This document shows positions 62,583 through 64,000 of a stretch of 64,000 nt of DNA, piece by piece (position 1 is the first letter of the stretch; each line of letters starts with the position of its first letter). Below the pieces are notes generated by a model. The model searched no databases and was not told the origin of the DNA. It was given only the letters and a program-made list of their open reading frames with translations. The position numbers and the translations under genes are program-made. The stretch spans positions 1 through 64,000 of the forward strand of contig JAAXGN010000015.1 of NCBI GenBank assembly GCA_012267415.1. The letters run 5' to 3'. Source of the stretch: Candidatus Poribacteria bacterium. Its GTDB lineage: Bacteria; Poribacteria; WGA-4E; WGA-3G.

Positions 62583-63755
62583 ATGGGAAACAGAATAAAA
62601 ATGGGACTGGTCGGATGCGGTGGTATGTCCGGTGCCCACATGAACGGTTACAAAGAATTGTGGTCAAAAGAGGTTAGAGATTTTGATATTATCGCTGCAT
62701 GTGATATAGACAAAGGTAGAGCTGAGGCACGGGCAAATCAGGCGCACGAATTTCAAGGTGGAACGAAACCAGCAGTTTACACCGAAATTGACGAGATGCT
62801 TGATAAGCACCCTGATTTAGATTGTGTAGACATCTGTGCGCTCCATAGTGCACACCATGTACTTGCAGTACCGGCACTTGAGGCAGGTAAACATGTCATC
62901 ATTGAAAAACCTTTCGGGATCACGATGCGCGCCTGCAAACTGATGATGGAAGCAGCTGAAAAGAACAATAAAATCATTTCTGTTGCAGAGAATTATCGCT
63001 TGAGTCGCATGGAACGGACACGTAGTTGGGTCATTGCCCAAGGTCGCATCGGCGAACCCCGCATGTTTTTCTGGATAGAAGTCAGCGAGGCGATGGGGAA
63101 ATGGGGATGGCGCAACTTCAAAATGGATGCTGGCGGTGGTTGGGCATTAGATGGCGGTGTGCATTTTACCGACCTGATGCGTTATATCCTCGGTTTGGAA
63201 GCTGAGGAAGTTTATGCTATTAATAAAGCGTATGAACCCTATCGTTACGATAACCCTGGTGCCCGTGAAGGTGGATATTCTGTTGATGTAGAAGACGCAT
63301 TGATCGCAACGATCAAGTTTGAACAAGGTGTTACAGCACAGTGGACATGGGTCGGTTCCGCACCTGCTCACGGTTTCGGCACGAAGACCATCTACGGTAG
63401 TGAAGGTGCACTTGATTGGGGTAGAGGCTTGGTACCACGCGGCGGTGAACCAATTTCAAACGATGACCTACAGAAGGAATTCACCGATAGCCTAAGTGAT
63501 GATGAGAAGGAGTATTTCTTTCCATCAGGAATCGGTAATACCGTAGCAATAGAGCTGAAATACTTTGCAGACGCGATCAGAACGGGTGGAAAACCAGAGG
63601 TAGATGCCGTGGAAGGTTTGAGATCTCAAGCTATCTGTATGGCAGCCTACGAATCCGGCTACTTTGGTCGCCCCGTAACTATAGCAGAGATTGAGAACTG
63701 CGAATTGGAAGGTTATCAGAAAGAAATAAATGATCACTTGGGGATCGACTCTTAA
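62583..63755 (+). CDS. Gfo/Idh/MocA-family oxidoreductase
   Basis: 390 residues. An N-terminal Rossmann fold binds NAD(P) (MGLVGCGGMSGAHMNGY). The EKPFGI motif holds the conserved lysine, and the C-terminal alpha/beta domain has GGGWALDGGVHFTDLMRYILG with the catalytic histidine region. It oxidises or reduces a sugar or cyclitol; the substrate is unknown. AAGGAGG sits 7 nt before the ATG at 62583, so the upstream in-frame start at 62553 is rejected. Confidence 0.9.
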   Translation: MGNRIKMGLVGCGGMSGAHMNGYKELWSKEVRDFDIIAACDIDKGRAEARANQAHEFQGGTKPAVYTEIDEMLDKHPDLDCVDICALHSAHHVLAVPALEAGKHVIIEKPFGITMRACKLMMEAAEKNNKIISVAENYRLSRMERTRSWVIAQGRIGEPRMFFWIEVSEAMGKWGWRNFKMDAGGGWALDGGVHFTDLMRYILGLEAEEVYAINKAYEPYRYDNPGAREGGYSVDVEDALIATIKFEQGVTAQWTWVGSAPAHGFGTKTIYGSEGALDWGRGLVPRGGEPISNDDLQKEFTDSLSDDEKEYFFPSGIGNTVAIELKYFADAIRTGGKPEVDAVEGLRSQAICMAAYESGYFGRPVTIAEIENCELEGYQKEINDHLGIDS

Positions 63756-64000
63756 CTTAAAATAGATTGTGGGTTAGGTAGAATACTGTGTATAGTAAAG
63801 TTAAAGATTAAAGAGACATTTCAACTTTTACGATATCCACCCTGCGTAGGGACGAGGTTTCCTCGTCCGTAGTGGAGTGTTTCATTAATTCTGAAGTCAC
63901 TATAAAGGACTGCATGACGCATTGAGTTTGCTGCTTTACACATTGCCTGACCTACGATCTTTCACTTATTATCTGGAAGAAATAAAATAAAATGCCAAAA
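63756..64000. other. Window end: family D element and start of a further gene
   Basis: A third family D element spans 63791-63904. The last bases include ATGCCAAAA at 63992, a possible start codon, but too little is present to identify a gene. Confidence 0.6.
63791..63904. mobile_element. TIR-bounded small element family D, copy 3
   Basis: 114 bp, TATAGTAAAGTTAAAGATTA to TTAATTCTGAAGTCACTATA, with a GTAGGGACGAGGTTTCCTCG hairpin core. Confidence 0.78.

Overview
The window is about 64 kb of moderately AT-rich bacterial chromosome. It was read from sequence alone, with no database search. The gene content suggests a member of Candidatus Poribacteria or a close relative in the wider PVC/FCB neighbourhood. 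The signs are a PhoX-like exported protein ending in the NPFNPETW...YQL / TRRLVIVK sorting-type domain, a phytanoyl-CoA dioxygenase, LamG and FG-GAP/ASPIC-UnbV proteins, cohesin/dockerin modules, an ECF sigma factor fused to WD40 repeats, a mandelate-racemase-like enzyme, ThuA and Gfo/Idh/MocA proteins, and many short palindromic intergenic repeats. The phylum assignment is an inference.

Layout. 1-4 kb: tRNA-Thr (partial), rpmG, tRNA-Trp, secE, nusG, rplK, rplA, an L10 leader with an attenuator-like hairpin, rplJ and rplL. The array then stops; rpoB and rpoC do not follow. 4-13 kb: an unknown 283-residue membrane protein, an ornithine-carbamoyltransferase-like gene, the exported PhoX-like protein (minus), threonine synthase, an exported unknown protein, and a minus-strand group of a SufR-like regulator, a polyferredoxin and a membrane protein. 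13-25 kb: a metzincin-TPR protein, a Gly/Arg-rich exported protein, murB, an exported TPR protein, a frameshifted LamG gene, an FG-GAP/UnbV protein, a solitary groEL and two unknown proteins. 25-32 kb: hemA-hemC-cobA/hemD, a possible tiny membrane protein and an Nramp-related transporter. 32-40 kb: two lipoproteins (one a leucine-rich-repeat protein), phytanoyl-CoA dioxygenase, a cohesin-dockerin protein, a Tat-type aldo/keto reductase, a polysaccharide deacetylase and a PAP2 phosphatase.

40-46.7 kb holds the most unusual block. Three consecutive genes encode paralogous WD40 proteins, and I count 14 repeats in each. The first is an ECF sigma factor joined through one transmembrane helix to the double propeller. 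The second is an exported propeller. The third is a cytoplasmic propeller whose start overlaps the stop of the second. This looks like a membrane-tethered sigma-factor signalling module, but its function is not known to me.

47-58.4 kb, minus strand: an 11-subunit complex I locus (nuoABCD, a 165-bp gap, then nuoHIJKLMN) with no nuoE, nuoF or nuoG. Its NuoI carries about 79 extra residues between the two 4Fe-4S motifs. 58.6-64 kb: a PHP phosphoesterase, a lipoprotein, an enolase-superfamily enzyme, a ThuA-like protein and a Gfo/Idh/MocA dehydrogenase, a set that suggests sugar or sugar-acid catabolism.

Intergenic DNA is crowded with small dispersed repeats. These include two MITE-like elements that share terminal inverted repeats and have perfect 9-bp target duplications, a second family with TIR AATACCATTTC, a third of 114-130 bp with TATAGT termini, and several families of perfect hairpins. 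Some of them supply start or stop codons or 5' leaders to neighbouring genes.
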